DNA of 64,000 bases from positions 106,361 to 170,360 of the forward strand of contig NZ_JAUDBQ010000009.1 in the NCBI RefSeq assembly GCF_030372105.1, given 5' to 3'. The notes below the pieces were generated by a model. That model was not told the origin of the DNA and did no database searches. It saw nothing but the letters and a program-made list of their open reading frames with translations. Numbering within the stretch: the first letter of the stretch is position 1; each line of letters opens with the position of its first letter. The position numbers were made by a program, and so were the translations under genes. The stretch comes from Cellulomonas cellasea. GTDB lineage: Bacteria; Actinomycetota; Actinomycetes; Actinomycetales; Cellulomonadaceae. Positions 5,824 to 13,942 of this stretch are shown here, one piece after another.

Positions 5824-7745
5824 CCGCCCCGCTGCTGCTGGCTCCGCTGCCCAAGCACGTCGTTGAGGCGTGCGACCTGTCGCTGGCCCAGGCGACGAAG
5901 GTCGCGGAGGCGATCGTCGACACCACGGGTCTCGCGCACGCGTTCGAGTTCTCACTCACGGCCCGGACGGGCGCGCCACGGCAGGTGTCGTGGCGGACGC
6001 TGCTGGTCGTGTTCCTGACCGCTGGCATCCGAGGCGGTGACATGCACCTGACGTTGGTGCAGAAGGTCGCCGCGGAGATGCTCCGTGACGGGCTGCTGCC
6101 CGCGAAGGTGTCGTACTGCCAGCTGTGGGACAACCTCGACCACTTCACCACGGCCATGGATGCCGGCACGGTCGTCTCCGCGCACAACCACGAGTTCGAC
6201 GTGAACCGAGTGACAGGCGAGCTCGCCGATTGCCCGGCCGGGTGCACGGGCGGTCGGACGATCACCCGCGAGCTGTTCGCCGCGCTGCTGCTGCAGGCGT
6301 CGGCGTTCCCCGCCGGGATACACCCGTCCACGACGGTGTTCGCTTTGGACTCCACGGACAAGGAGACGTGGGCGGCCCGCCGGTCCTGGGACAACCTCCC
6401 TGACATCGACCGATCGTCCGGTGCTGTCCACCCGAAGGACGAGGGCGAGAAAGTCGAGTCGCATGACTCGTTCACCACCCCGGGCTGGCCGCTCCTCGGG
6501 TACGACGGCCGCGCCCAACACACGGTCGACACGGACGCACGCGAGGGCTACCGGTCGGGCAAGAACCTGCGCCGCAAGGAGGTGTTCATCGGGTTCGACG
6601 AGCACATCGTCACGCAGGTCCCGGAGTTCGGTGCGGGCGAGCTCCCGCACACCGCACTGAGCTTGGTGACGGCGCCGGCCGGGTCGGACAAGGCCGCGGC
6701 CGGCATCCTCGCCCTGGACGCGCTACGAAACGTCGGGTACGAGGTGTGTGAGCTGCTCTCCGACCGCGGGTACACGTACCTGGCCGCCGAGAAGTGGGCG
6801 AACGCCCTGCGTGCGCGTGGCGTGAAGCAGACTTTCGACCTCCACAAGAACCAGCGCGCCGTCCGACCAGGCCCGGTCATGGGATCCATCTGGGTCGACG
6901 GTGGCCTGTTCTCCGACGCGCTTCCGCAGCATCTGCGCAACCTGCCCGGGTTCCGTCTGGGCATCTCGCTCGAGGACAAGATCGCCCTGCAGGCGAAGTA
7001 CAACGAGCGCATCCCGTACTCCTTCGTCCCGTTCGGTGAAGTCGGCACCGCTCGTGGCACGCAGCGGTGGCGCGGCCCGGCGCTGCGCCGCCTGGTCCGG
7101 TGCGTCAACAACCCCGAGTCGATGCGCCTGGGCTACGACCGCCCGACCACCAGCTGCAAGGCGGCGTACACCGAACCGACCACCGGGAAGACCGTCGTCC
7201 CGTGCGGGTGCAGCAAGACCGTCACCGTGTCCTTCGACGACTACGCCCGCGAACGTCAGGACGAACTGTTCGGCACGACGGACTGGGCCGCGTCCTACGG
7301 GCGACGTACCGCGATCGAAGCGCTCAACTCCGAGCTCCGGACCCACCGCGGCATGAACTTCCGCCGCGACTGGTGCCGCGTCCGCGGCGCCGCACGCACG
7401 CATGCCCTTGTGACGTTCGGGCTAGTCGGCGTGAACGTCCGCATGCTCCGCGACTGGTACACGATGCGCGGCCAGGCCGACCCGTGGATGGTCGCCATTG
7501 GCGACACGACCGACCCGGACTTCTCCGCCATCCACGCTCGCCGCACCCCCCCACCCCGCAAGCGAGCGCTGCACGTGCGCGTCACCATCGGCGACATCCC
7601 TCGGCGCACCGAACCCCGACGCCGCTACCCGCTCGTCGCCAAGCACCACCGCGACGCGGCCAACATCCCCGTCCCGGCGGAGCCCGACGCCGCCGCAGCC
7701 AACCGCGACACCACCGCGGACACTCCGCCCGACCAGCCCGGCTAG
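5820..7745 (+). CDS. DDE transposase (IS4-like fold) coupled to the recombinase-like gene
   Basis: A 641-residue transposase-like protein. The likely catalytic triad is Asp177 (in FALDSTDKETW), Asp315 (in LLSDRGYTYL) and Glu500 (in RTAIEALNSEL). The second Asp in a DRGY motif and the final Glu in a helix followed by a basic GMNFRR stretch are typical of IS4/IS1182-type enzymes. The 185-residue gap between Asp315 and Glu500 suggests an insertion domain. Two short Cys motifs (CPAGC near 139-143 and PCGCS near 461) may bind metal. The start ATG at 5820 overlaps the previous stop codon. The C-terminal 80 residues are Arg/Pro-rich and probably disordered. The ends of the element could not be located. 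I cannot name an IS family. Confidence 0.75.
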   Translation: MTAPLLLAPLPKHVVEACDLSLAQATKVAEAIVDTTGLAHAFEFSLTARTGAPRQVSWRTLLVVFLTAGIRGGDMHLTLVQKVAAEMLRDGLLPAKVSYCQLWDNLDHFTTAMDAGTVVSAHNHEFDVNRVTGELADCPAGCTGGRTITRELFAALLLQASAFPAGIHPSTTVFALDSTDKETWAARRSWDNLPDIDRSSGAVHPKDEGEKVESHDSFTTPGWPLLGYDGRAQHTVDTDAREGYRSGKNLRRKEVFIGFDEHIVTQVPEFGAGELPHTALSLVTAPAGSDKAAAGILALDALRNVGYEVCELLSDRGYTYLAAEKWANALRARGVKQTFDLHKNQRAVRPGPVMGSIWVDGGLFSDALPQHLRNLPGFRLGISLEDKIALQAKYNERIPYSFVPFGEVGTARGTQRWRGPALRRLVRCVNNPESMRLGYDRPTTSCKAAYTEPTTGKTVVPCGCSKTVTVSFDDYARERQDELFGTTDWAASYGRRTAIEALNSELRTHRGMNFRRDWCRVRGAARTHALVTFGLVGVNVRMLRDWYTMRGQADPWMVAIGDTTDPDFSAIHARRTPPPRKRALHVRVTIGDIPRRTEPRRRYPLVAKHHRDAANIPVPAEPDAAAANRDTTADTPPDQPG

Positions 7746-7922
7746 ACCTCACCGGCGGCGGGGGCAACCACCCGCACGAACTGAACAGCACCACCAGCAC
7801 AGCCCGCTGATCACCACGGTCAGCGGGCTCATCGGCATGCGCCCGCAAGCGCCATCGGACCCACGCGTCAGCATCTGAGCACGCCAGCGTGCTAGTAAAA
7901 CCGCAGGTCAGGCCGACAAACA
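7746..7922. other. Downstream flank of the transposase gene with two hairpins
   Basis: A perfect 10-bp inverted repeat AGCCCGCTGA/TCAGCGGGCT spans 7801-7829 with a 9-base loop. A second perfect one, AGCACGC/GCGTGCT, spans 7878-7893 with a 2-base loop and is followed by AGTAAAA. Either may end transposase transcription or be part of the right end of the element. Neither has a clear T-run on the plus strand. Confidence 0.4.
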
Positions 7923-7959
7923 AGAAACCCCCGGCCGGAGTCACTCCGACCAGGGGTTA
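7923..7959 (-). terminator. Intrinsic terminator of tRNA-Leu
   Basis: On the minus strand an imperfect stem, AACCCCTGGTCGGAGT paired with ACTCCGGCCGGGGGTT, is followed by TCTTGTTTG. It lies 40 bp beyond the 3' end of the tRNA-Leu gene. Confidence 0.7.
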
Positions 7960-7998
7960 CCTGAACTGCTCTGCCTGTCCTAGACGAACAAGCCCACG

Positions 7999-8081
7999 TG
8001 CGCGAGGGGGGATTTGAACCCCCACGCCCTTTCGGACACTGGCACCTGAAGCCAGCGCGTCTGCCGTTCCGCCACTCGCGC
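7999..8081 (-). tRNA. tRNA-Leu (CAG anticodon)
   Basis: An 83-nt class II tRNA with paired acceptor ends GCGCGAG/CTCGCGC plus discriminator A. The anticodon loop CTTCAGG gives CAG, a long variable arm (GTGTCCGAAAGGGC) is present, and the T-arm reads GGGGGTTCAAATCCCCC. CCA is not encoded. The 3' end faces the accessory region 1-7980, the usual geometry for an island integrated at a tRNA gene, though no second att copy is visible in this window. Confidence 0.95.
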
Positions 8082-8451
8082 GTGCTGCAGAACATTATCA
8101 CGATGCGGAGGGCCCTCTGATCACCCCCCGGGAGGCCCCGGACCACCAGCCCGTCTCGCTCCGTGGCGACGGGTTTCGGAGCCCCGGCCCTGGTCGGAGC
8201 GGTGGCGCGCCCGGGGTGCAGGCGGCTCTCAGGTTGGGCGGTGATCCTTGTCGCATGAGACTGACGTGCAGGTCATCACGTCGGCGATCGGGACATAGGG
8301 GGACACCTGCGCACAGCCCGCACGCCGCGGCGACCGGCGCTAGCGCACGACGCGGGCGCCAAGTGCCAGGCGAACGAGGGTTCTGGGCGGTGTCCGTGGA
8401 TACGATCAAGCCCGACGACCAGCGTAGGAGCACCTGAAGGGAGGTGGAGGC
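8082..8451. other. Intergenic region upstream of fhaA
   Basis: 370 bp between tRNA-Leu and fhaA with no gene. It should contain the promoter of the fhaA-pknB operon. I see no confident -35/-10 pair, only a possible -10 (GATACGAT) near 8399-8406. A strong Shine-Dalgarno AAGGGAGGTGG sits just before the fhaA GTG. Confidence 0.4.
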
Positions 8452-9162
8452 GTGGGCATCCTCGACAAGTTCGAGCACTCTGTGGAGCGCGTGGTGAACA
8501 ACGCCTTCGCCAAGGCGTTCCGTTCTGAGGTGAAGCCCGTCGAGCTCGCGAGCGCGTTGCGCCGTGAGGTGGACGATCGTGCTGCGGTGGTGGATCGCGA
8601 CCGGACGGTCATCCCGAACGAGTTCACCATCGAGCTGTCCCCTGCTGACTATGAGCAGGTGGAGGCATGGGGCTCGGAGGCGCTGGCTGATGAGCTGGCG
8701 GCGAATGTCACGGAGCACGCGGCGAGCCAGCGGTACGCGTTCGTGGGCCCGGTGACTGTGACGTTCTTGGAGCATGAGGACCTGGAGACGGGCCGGTTCC
8801 GGGTGCGCAGCGCCACCATCCGCGGCGCGGTGGCCCCGGCGACCACGTCGGCGCCGAGCCCGCGGCATCCGCTGGTGGACATCGACGGCCAGCGGTATCT
8901 GCTGACGGGCCCGGTGACGGTGATCGGCCGGGGTTCCGAGGCGGACATCATCGTGGACGACCCGGGCGTCTCCCGTCGGCACCTGGAGATCCGGGTGACG
9001 CCGGAGGGCGTGGTGGCCAGCGACTTGGGCTCGACGAACGGGTTGTTCGTGGAGGGCCATCAGGTCCCGGCGGCGACGCTGCTCGACGGCAACACCCTCA
9101 CGATCGGCCGCACCCGCATCATGTTCTGGACAGGCGAGTCGTCCGATGAGCTGGACGAGTGA
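8452..9162 (+). CDS. fhaA: FHA-domain protein FhaA (DUF3662 + FHA)
   Basis: A 236-residue cytoplasmic protein. The N-terminal DUF3662 domain (about 1-115, MGILDKFEHSVERVVNNAF...) is followed by a short linker and a C-terminal FHA domain (about 145-228) with the phosphothreonine-binding signature GRGSEAD, SRRHLEI and LGSTNG. In mycobacteria FhaA binds the phosphorylated pseudokinase domain attached to MurJ and restrains peptidoglycan synthesis. It heads the fhaA-fhaB-pstP-rodA-pbpA-pknA-pknB operon, with gaps of 9 bp or less, or overlaps, throughout. The GTG start at 8452 is supported by AAGGGAGGTGG. The central disordered region is much shorter than in the M. tuberculosis protein. Confidence 0.93.
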   Translation: MGILDKFEHSVERVVNNAFAKAFRSEVKPVELASALRREVDDRAAVVDRDRTVIPNEFTIELSPADYEQVEAWGSEALADELAANVTEHAASQRYAFVGPVTVTFLEHEDLETGRFRVRSATIRGAVAPATTSAPSPRHPLVDIDGQRYLLTGPVTVIGRGSEADIIVDDPGVSRRHLEIRVTPEGVVASDLGSTNGLFVEGHQVPAATLLDGNTLTIGRTRIMFWTGESSDELDE

Positions 9163-9171
9163 TCGGCCCGC

Positions 9172-9672
9172 ATGAGTGAGCTGACGGTCACGTTGCTGCG
9201 CGTGGGGTACTTGGTGCTCCTGTGGGTGTTCGTGCTGTCCGCGATCAGCGTGCTGCGCCGCGACTTGTACGGCACCAAGATCGTCGACCGGCGTGTCCGG
9301 TCCTCCCGTCAGCCGGCTGCGGTGAGCGCGGGCGGTGATGCGCCTCGCGTGGTGACCCCGTCCCGTGGCCGTGGGTCCGCCGGCCCGACGCGGCTGGTGG
9401 TGACTGAGGGCCCGTTGCGCGGCACGACGCTGCCGTTGGGCACGTCGTCGGTGCTGATCGGACGGGCGCCGTCGTGCACGCTCGTGCTGGATGACGACTA
9501 CTCGTCGTCGCGGCATGCCCGGATCTTCCCCCAGGGCGACCAGTGGTGGGTGGAGGATTTGGGCTCCACCAACGGCACTTTCCTCGGTGACCAGCGCGTC
9601 GACCAGCCCACTCCCGTGCCACCAGGTATGCAGGTGCGCGTGGGTCAGAGCGTGCTCGAGCTGCAGAGGTAG
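9172..9672 (+). CDS. fhaB: FHA-domain membrane protein FhaB/FipA
   Basis: A 166-residue protein with an N-terminal membrane helix (about 5-27, LLRVGYLVLLWVFVLSAISV). A linker follows, then a C-terminal FHA domain (about 85-160) with IGRAPSC, SSRHARI and DLGSTNGTF. In mycobacteria the FhaB/FipA protein bridges division proteins and is phosphorylated by PknA or PknB. It sits 9 bp after fhaA and 6 bp before pstP, so it belongs to the same transcript. The FHA Arg, Ser-His and Asn-Gly contacts needed for phosphothreonine binding are all present. Confidence 0.92.
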   Translation: MSELTVTLLRVGYLVLLWVFVLSAISVLRRDLYGTKIVDRRVRSSRQPAAVSAGGDAPRVVTPSRGRGSAGPTRLVVTEGPLRGTTLPLGTSSVLIGRAPSCTLVLDDDYSSSRHARIFPQGDQWWVEDLGSTNGTFLGDQRVDQPTPVPPGMQVRVGQSVLELQR

Positions 9673-9678
9673 CCCCCG

Positions 9679-10977
9679 GTGTCTATCGCGCTGCGTTATG
9701 CGGCCAGGTCCGACGTCGGGCTGGTCCGCTCCAACAACCAGGACTCCGCCTACGCGGGGCCGCACCTGCTGGTGGTCGCGGACGGCATGGGCGGCCATGC
9801 GGGCGGCGATGTGGCGTCGTCGGTGGCGATCGCCGCGCTGGCGCCGTTGGACGGCGAGTCCCATGGGCCCGACGACGCGCTCGACGAGTTGGAGCGCGCG
9901 TTGGAGGCGGCGCGGGACGAGATTGTGGCGCGCACCCACTCCGACCCCGATCTGGCCGGGATGGGCACCACCGTCACGGCGATCCTGCGGGCGGGCAACA
10001 AGCTGGCGATGGTGCACCTGGGCGACTCGCGCGGCTATCTGCTCCGTGATGGCGCGTTGTCGCAGGTCACCACGGACCACACCTTTGTGCAGCACCTGGT
10101 GAACACCGGCAAGATCACCGCCGAGGAGGCGGAGCACCACCCGCAGCGCTCGGTGGTGATGCGGGTGCTGGGCGATTTCGAGCCCGATGTCGCCCCCGAC
10201 TTGTCGGTGCGCGAGGCGCGCCCGGGCGACCGGTGGCTGCTGTGCTCGGACGGGCTGTCCGGGTTCGTCAGCGCCGAGACCATCGCCGACACGATGCGCT
10301 CGCTCGAGGATGTCGACGCGTGCGCGGACCGCCTGGTGCAGCTCGCGCTGCGCGCGGGCGGCGGGGACAACGTGACGGTCATCGTCGCGGACGTGGTCGA
10401 GTTGGACGACGTGCCCGACGGCACCGGTCCCTCGACGGCGGCCAGCGTCGTCGGCTCCGCGGCCTCGACCCGGCACCGCCCCACGGCGGCCGCCGACGGC
10501 CCCGCGGCGCGTGCGGCCACCCTCAGCAAGCAGGCGGCGGCAGCGGCTGCCCGTGACGGCGACGAGGGCCACTCCGGCCCCGACCTCGACCCCGACGACG
10601 AGGACGCGCACCTCGACGACGACCCGGTGGACCCGGTCCGCCGGCGCCGGCGCCGCGTGGTGGGCTCCCTGTTCAGCGTGCTGCTGATCGGCCTGCTCGC
10701 GGGCGCCGGGTACCTCGGGTACCGCTGGACGCAGACGCAGTACTACGTGGGCGTCACCGACGATGTCGTGACGATCTACCGGGGCATCCCGCAGACCATC
10801 GGCCCCATCAAGCTGTCCACCGCGCTGGAGAGCTCCTCGACGCACGTCAAGGAGCTGCCCGCGTACGTGCGCGACCGCCTGGACCAGACCATCCCCGCTG
10901 ACTCGCTCGAGGACGCGCGCGACCGCGTGCGCAAGCTCGAGGACGACGCCCGCACAGCCTCGGTGGCGACCGGCTGA
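9679..10977 (+). CDS. pstP: PP2C-family Ser/Thr protein phosphatase PstP
   Basis: A 432-residue membrane-anchored phosphatase that reverses PknA/PknB phosphorylation. The PP2C domain occupies about 1-240 and carries the metal-binding motifs RSNNQDSA, VADGMGGHAGGD, GDSRGYLLRDG, SDGLSGF and GGGDNVT. An acidic Ala-rich linker follows, then one membrane helix (about 327-348) and an extracytoplasmic tail of about 85 residues. Length and layout match the actinobacterial family. Its stop overlaps the start of the next gene (TGATG), consistent with coupled expression in the cell-wall signalling operon. Confidence 0.95.
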   Translation: MSIALRYAARSDVGLVRSNNQDSAYAGPHLLVVADGMGGHAGGDVASSVAIAALAPLDGESHGPDDALDELERALEAARDEIVARTHSDPDLAGMGTTVTAILRAGNKLAMVHLGDSRGYLLRDGALSQVTTDHTFVQHLVNTGKITAEEAEHHPQRSVVMRVLGDFEPDVAPDLSVREARPGDRWLLCSDGLSGFVSAETIADTMRSLEDVDACADRLVQLALRAGGGDNVTVIVADVVELDDVPDGTGPSTAASVVGSAASTRHRPTAAADGPAARAATLSKQAAAAAARDGDEGHSGPDLDPDDEDAHLDDDPVDPVRRRRRRVVGSLFSVLLIGLLAGAGYLGYRWTQTQYYVGVTDDVVTIYRGIPQTIGPIKLSTALESSSTHVKELPAYVRDRLDQTIPADSLEDARDRVRKLEDDARTASVATG

Positions 10978-12485
10978 TGGCCACCGTCCAGCCGCACCGC
11001 GTCCGGCCGGGCAGGGGTATCGAGCTCGGCCTCCTCGCCCTCGCCCTCGCGATCGGCATCGCCGCGTACGCCCTGGTCGGCATCGGCGTGACGGGCGAGG
11101 TGCCGGCGGATGTCGTCGGGTACGGCATCGGCATGACGGTCCTGGGCTTGGGCCTGCATGTCGTGCTGAGGTGGCGCGCGCCGTATGCGGACCCCGTGAT
11201 CATGCCGGCGGTCATGGCGCTCAACGGCATCGGCCTGGCGATGATCTACCGGCTCGACCTCGCCGAGGACGCGTCGTTCGCGACCCGCCAGCTCGGCTGG
11301 ACGGCTGTGTCGGTGGTGCTCGCCGGCGCGGTGATCGTGCTGCTGCGGGATCACCGCACACTGCGCCGGTACACGTACACCGCGATGATCGCCGGCCTCG
11401 TGCTGGTGGTGCTGCCGCTGGTGCCGGGCCTGGGCGCGCAGATCAACGGCGCGAACATCTGGATCCGCCTCGGCCCGTTCTCGTTGCAGCCCGCCGAGCT
11501 CGCCAAGATCGCGCTGGCCATCTTCTTCGCCGGGTACCTGGTGACCAACCGGGACACGTTGGCGCTGGCCGGCCCCAAGGTGCTGGGCCTGCAACTCCCC
11601 CGCATCCGCGACCTGGGGCCCATCATCATCGCGTGGGCGGCGTCGCTGGCCGTCCTGGTCTCCGAGCGCGACTTGGGCACCTCGCTGCTGTTCTTCGGGT
11701 TGTTCGTCGCGATGCTGTACGTCGCCACCGAGCGGCTGAGCTGGGTGCTCATCGGCCTGAGCATGTTCGTCGTCGGCGCGGGCGTCGCCGCCACCACGTT
11801 CCCGCACGTCGGGGCCCGTTTCGACGTGTGGCTCAACGCCTTGGACAACGACATCTACGCCCGGGCGCCCGGCGGTTCATTCCAGCTTGTGGGCGGGCTG
11901 TTCGGCCTGGCCAGCGGCGGGCTGTTCGGCACCGGCTGGGGCGCCGGCCGCCCTGACCTGGTCCCCTACGCGGAGTCCGACTTCATCGTGGCGTCGCTCG
12001 GCGAGGAGCTGGGCCTGACGGGCGTCCTCGCGATCCTGCTGGTGTACCTGGTGCTCGCGGAGCGCGGCATGCGCACCGCCATCGGCGTGCGGGACGGCTT
12101 CGGCAAGCTCCTGGCGGGCGGCCTCGCGTTCGTCGTCGCGTTCCAGTGCTTCGTGGTGGTGGGTGGGATCACCCGGATCATCCCGCTCACGGGCCTGACC
12201 ACGCCGTTCCTCGCCTACGGTGGGTCCTCTCTGCTCGCCAACTGGATCATCGTCGCGCTGCTGCTGCGTATCTCGGATGACGCCCGTCGTCCCGCGGCTG
12301 CGGTGCGGGGACCGCAGAGCGGACCTCCCGCCACCCCGCCGCAGGGCTCCCCGAGCCCGATCAGGGTGGGCGGGTCGACGAGCCCGGCGCGGCCGCCACT
12401 GTCCGCGCGCGACGCGGGCACGCCCGGCGCGTCGGACACCCGGCCCACCGAACGGATCGACGAGATGCGAGGTGATGACGCATGA
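10977..12485 (+). CDS. rodA: SEDS-family peptidoglycan glycosyltransferase (RodA/FtsW)
   Basis: A 502-residue integral membrane protein with about ten to twelve hydrophobic helices. It polymerises glycan strands from lipid II, working with the class B penicillin-binding protein encoded next. The catalytic loop Asp is in AESDFIVASLGEELGLTG (about residues 330-347), and the family's C-terminal PFLAYGGSS motif is present near 412. The cytoplasmic tail from about 435 is Pro/Ser-rich. It overlaps pstP by 1 base and pbpA by 4 bases. Position between pstP and pbpA identifies it as the elongation-type SEDS protein rather than the division FtsW. Confidence 0.93.
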   Translation: MATVQPHRVRPGRGIELGLLALALAIGIAAYALVGIGVTGEVPADVVGYGIGMTVLGLGLHVVLRWRAPYADPVIMPAVMALNGIGLAMIYRLDLAEDASFATRQLGWTAVSVVLAGAVIVLLRDHRTLRRYTYTAMIAGLVLVVLPLVPGLGAQINGANIWIRLGPFSLQPAELAKIALAIFFAGYLVTNRDTLALAGPKVLGLQLPRIRDLGPIIIAWAASLAVLVSERDLGTSLLFFGLFVAMLYVATERLSWVLIGLSMFVVGAGVAATTFPHVGARFDVWLNALDNDIYARAPGGSFQLVGGLFGLASGGLFGTGWGAGRPDLVPYAESDFIVASLGEELGLTGVLAILLVYLVLAERGMRTAIGVRDGFGKLLAGGLAFVVAFQCFVVVGGITRIIPLTGLTTPFLAYGGSSLLANWIIVALLLRISDDARRPAAAVRGPQSGPPATPPQGSPSPIRVGGSTSPARPPLSARDAGTPGASDTRPTERIDEMRGDDA

Positions 12486-13942
12486 ACACCCCTCTGCGAC
12501 GTCTGTCGCTGGTCGTCGTGACGATGTTCCTCGCGTTGATGGTCGGCACCTCCTGGGTGCAGTTCGTGCAGGCCGACGCGTTGAACAACGACTCCCGCAA
12601 CGTGCGGACGCTGTACCGCGAGTTCGGCAACCCGCGTGGCCCGATCATCGTGGCCGGCACACCCATCGCGTGGTCGGAGCCGGTGGACGACGCGTTCGGG
12701 TACCAGCGCATCTACGCCCCCGGCGCGATGTACTCCAACGTCACGGGGTTCTACTCGATCGTCAACGGCCGCACGGGCATCGAGTCGGCCGAGAACGACG
12801 TGCTGACCGGCAGCTCCGACTCGCTGTTCCTCAGCCGCATCCAGGACCTCATCACCGGCAAGCAGCCGCAGGGCTCGTCGGTGGAGCTCACGTTGAACCC
12901 GGCGGCGCAGCAGGCGGCGTGGGACGCGCTGGGCGACCAGGTGGGCGCCGTGGTGGCCCTCGACCCGACCACGGGCGCCGTGCTGGCCCTCGTCTCGACG
13001 CCGGGCTTCGACCCGAACTCGCTGGCCACGCATGACACCGCGGCGGCCAGCACCGCGTACAAGGATCTCAACGCCGCCGCGAACGACCCGCTGGTGGACA
13101 AGGCGATCAGCGGCAAGACGTACCCGCCGGGGTCCACGTTCAAGCTGGTCACGGCCGCTGCGGCCCTGGAGAGCGGCCAGTACTCCGCCGACACCGTTCT
13201 CGCGGCCCCTGACGTGTTGTCGCTGCCGCAGACCACCGCCACGATCGGCAACTACGGTGGCGCGTCCTGCGGCTCGGGCGGCCAGACGACCCTGTCCGAC
13301 GCGCTGCGCGTGTCCTGCAACACCGCGTTCGCGCAGCTCGGCATGGACCTGGGCGCCGACGCGCTCCGCGAGCAGGCGGAGAAGTTCGGCTTCTCCACCC
13401 CGCTGAGCATCCCGATGAAGGTCACCGAGAGCTACTTCCCGCCGAATGAGGACCTCGACCCGGCGAAGCTCGCCAAGTCGGCGATCGGCCAGCAGGACGT
13501 GCGGACCACCCCCATGCAGATGGCGATGGTCTCCGCGGCGATCGCCAACGGCGGCAAGGTCATGACGCCGTACACGGTGGCCACGGTCCGCACCGCCGAC
13601 TTGGACGTCATCTCCGAGACCGAGCCGTCGGTGTTCTCCACGGCCATCTCCGCCGGGACCGCCTCGACGCTGCGGGACATGATGGTCTCCGTCGTGGACA
13701 GCGGCACCGGCACCGCCGCGAAGATCCCCGGCGTGCAGGTCGCGGGCAAGACGGGCACCGCGGAGACCACCGCCGAGCAGTCGCCGCACGCCTGGTTCAC
13801 CGGCTTCGCCCCGGCGAACGACCCGAAGGTCGCCGTCGCGGTGATCGTCGAGCACGGCGGCAGCACCGGCAACGAGGCCACCGGCGGCAAGGTGGCGGCG
13901 CCCATCGCCAAGGCAGTCATGCAGGCGGTGCTGGGCCAATGA
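12482..13942 (+). CDS. pbpA: Penicillin-binding protein A (class B transpeptidase)
   Basis: A 486-residue membrane-bound D,D-transpeptidase that cross-links peptidoglycan and partners the upstream SEDS protein. It has an N-terminal anchor helix (about 9-30), a dimerisation/pedestal region, and a transpeptidase domain from about 155. The active-site motifs are STFK (Ser219, in PPGSTFK), SCN (in VSCNTAF) and KTGT (in VAGKTGTAET). Length is normal for actinobacterial PbpA. The start overlaps the stop of rodA (ATGA) and its stop overlaps the pknA start, so expression is tightly coupled. Confidence 0.95.
   Translation: MNTPLRRLSLVVVTMFLALMVGTSWVQFVQADALNNDSRNVRTLYREFGNPRGPIIVAGTPIAWSEPVDDAFGYQRIYAPGAMYSNVTGFYSIVNGRTGIESAENDVLTGSSDSLFLSRIQDLITGKQPQGSSVELTLNPAAQQAAWDALGDQVGAVVALDPTTGAVLALVSTPGFDPNSLATHDTAAASTAYKDLNAAANDPLVDKAISGKTYPPGSTFKLVTAAAALESGQYSADTVLAAPDVLSLPQTTATIGNYGGASCGSGGQTTLSDALRVSCNTAFAQLGMDLGADALREQAEKFGFSTPLSIPMKVTESYFPPNEDLDPAKLAKSAIGQQDVRTTPMQMAMVSAAIANGGKVMTPYTVATVRTADLDVISETEPSVFSTAISAGTASTLRDMMVSVVDSGTGTAAKIPGVQVAGKTGTAETTAEQSPHAWFTGFAPANDPKVAVAVIVEHGGSTGNEATGGKVAAPIAKAVMQAVLGQ

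Noticed and set aside
8098..10845. 915-codon open frame antisense to fhaA, fhaB and pstP
   Set aside because: It lies opposite three well-supported genes, has Arg/His/Gly-rich composition typical of high-GC antisense frames, and shows no motif.
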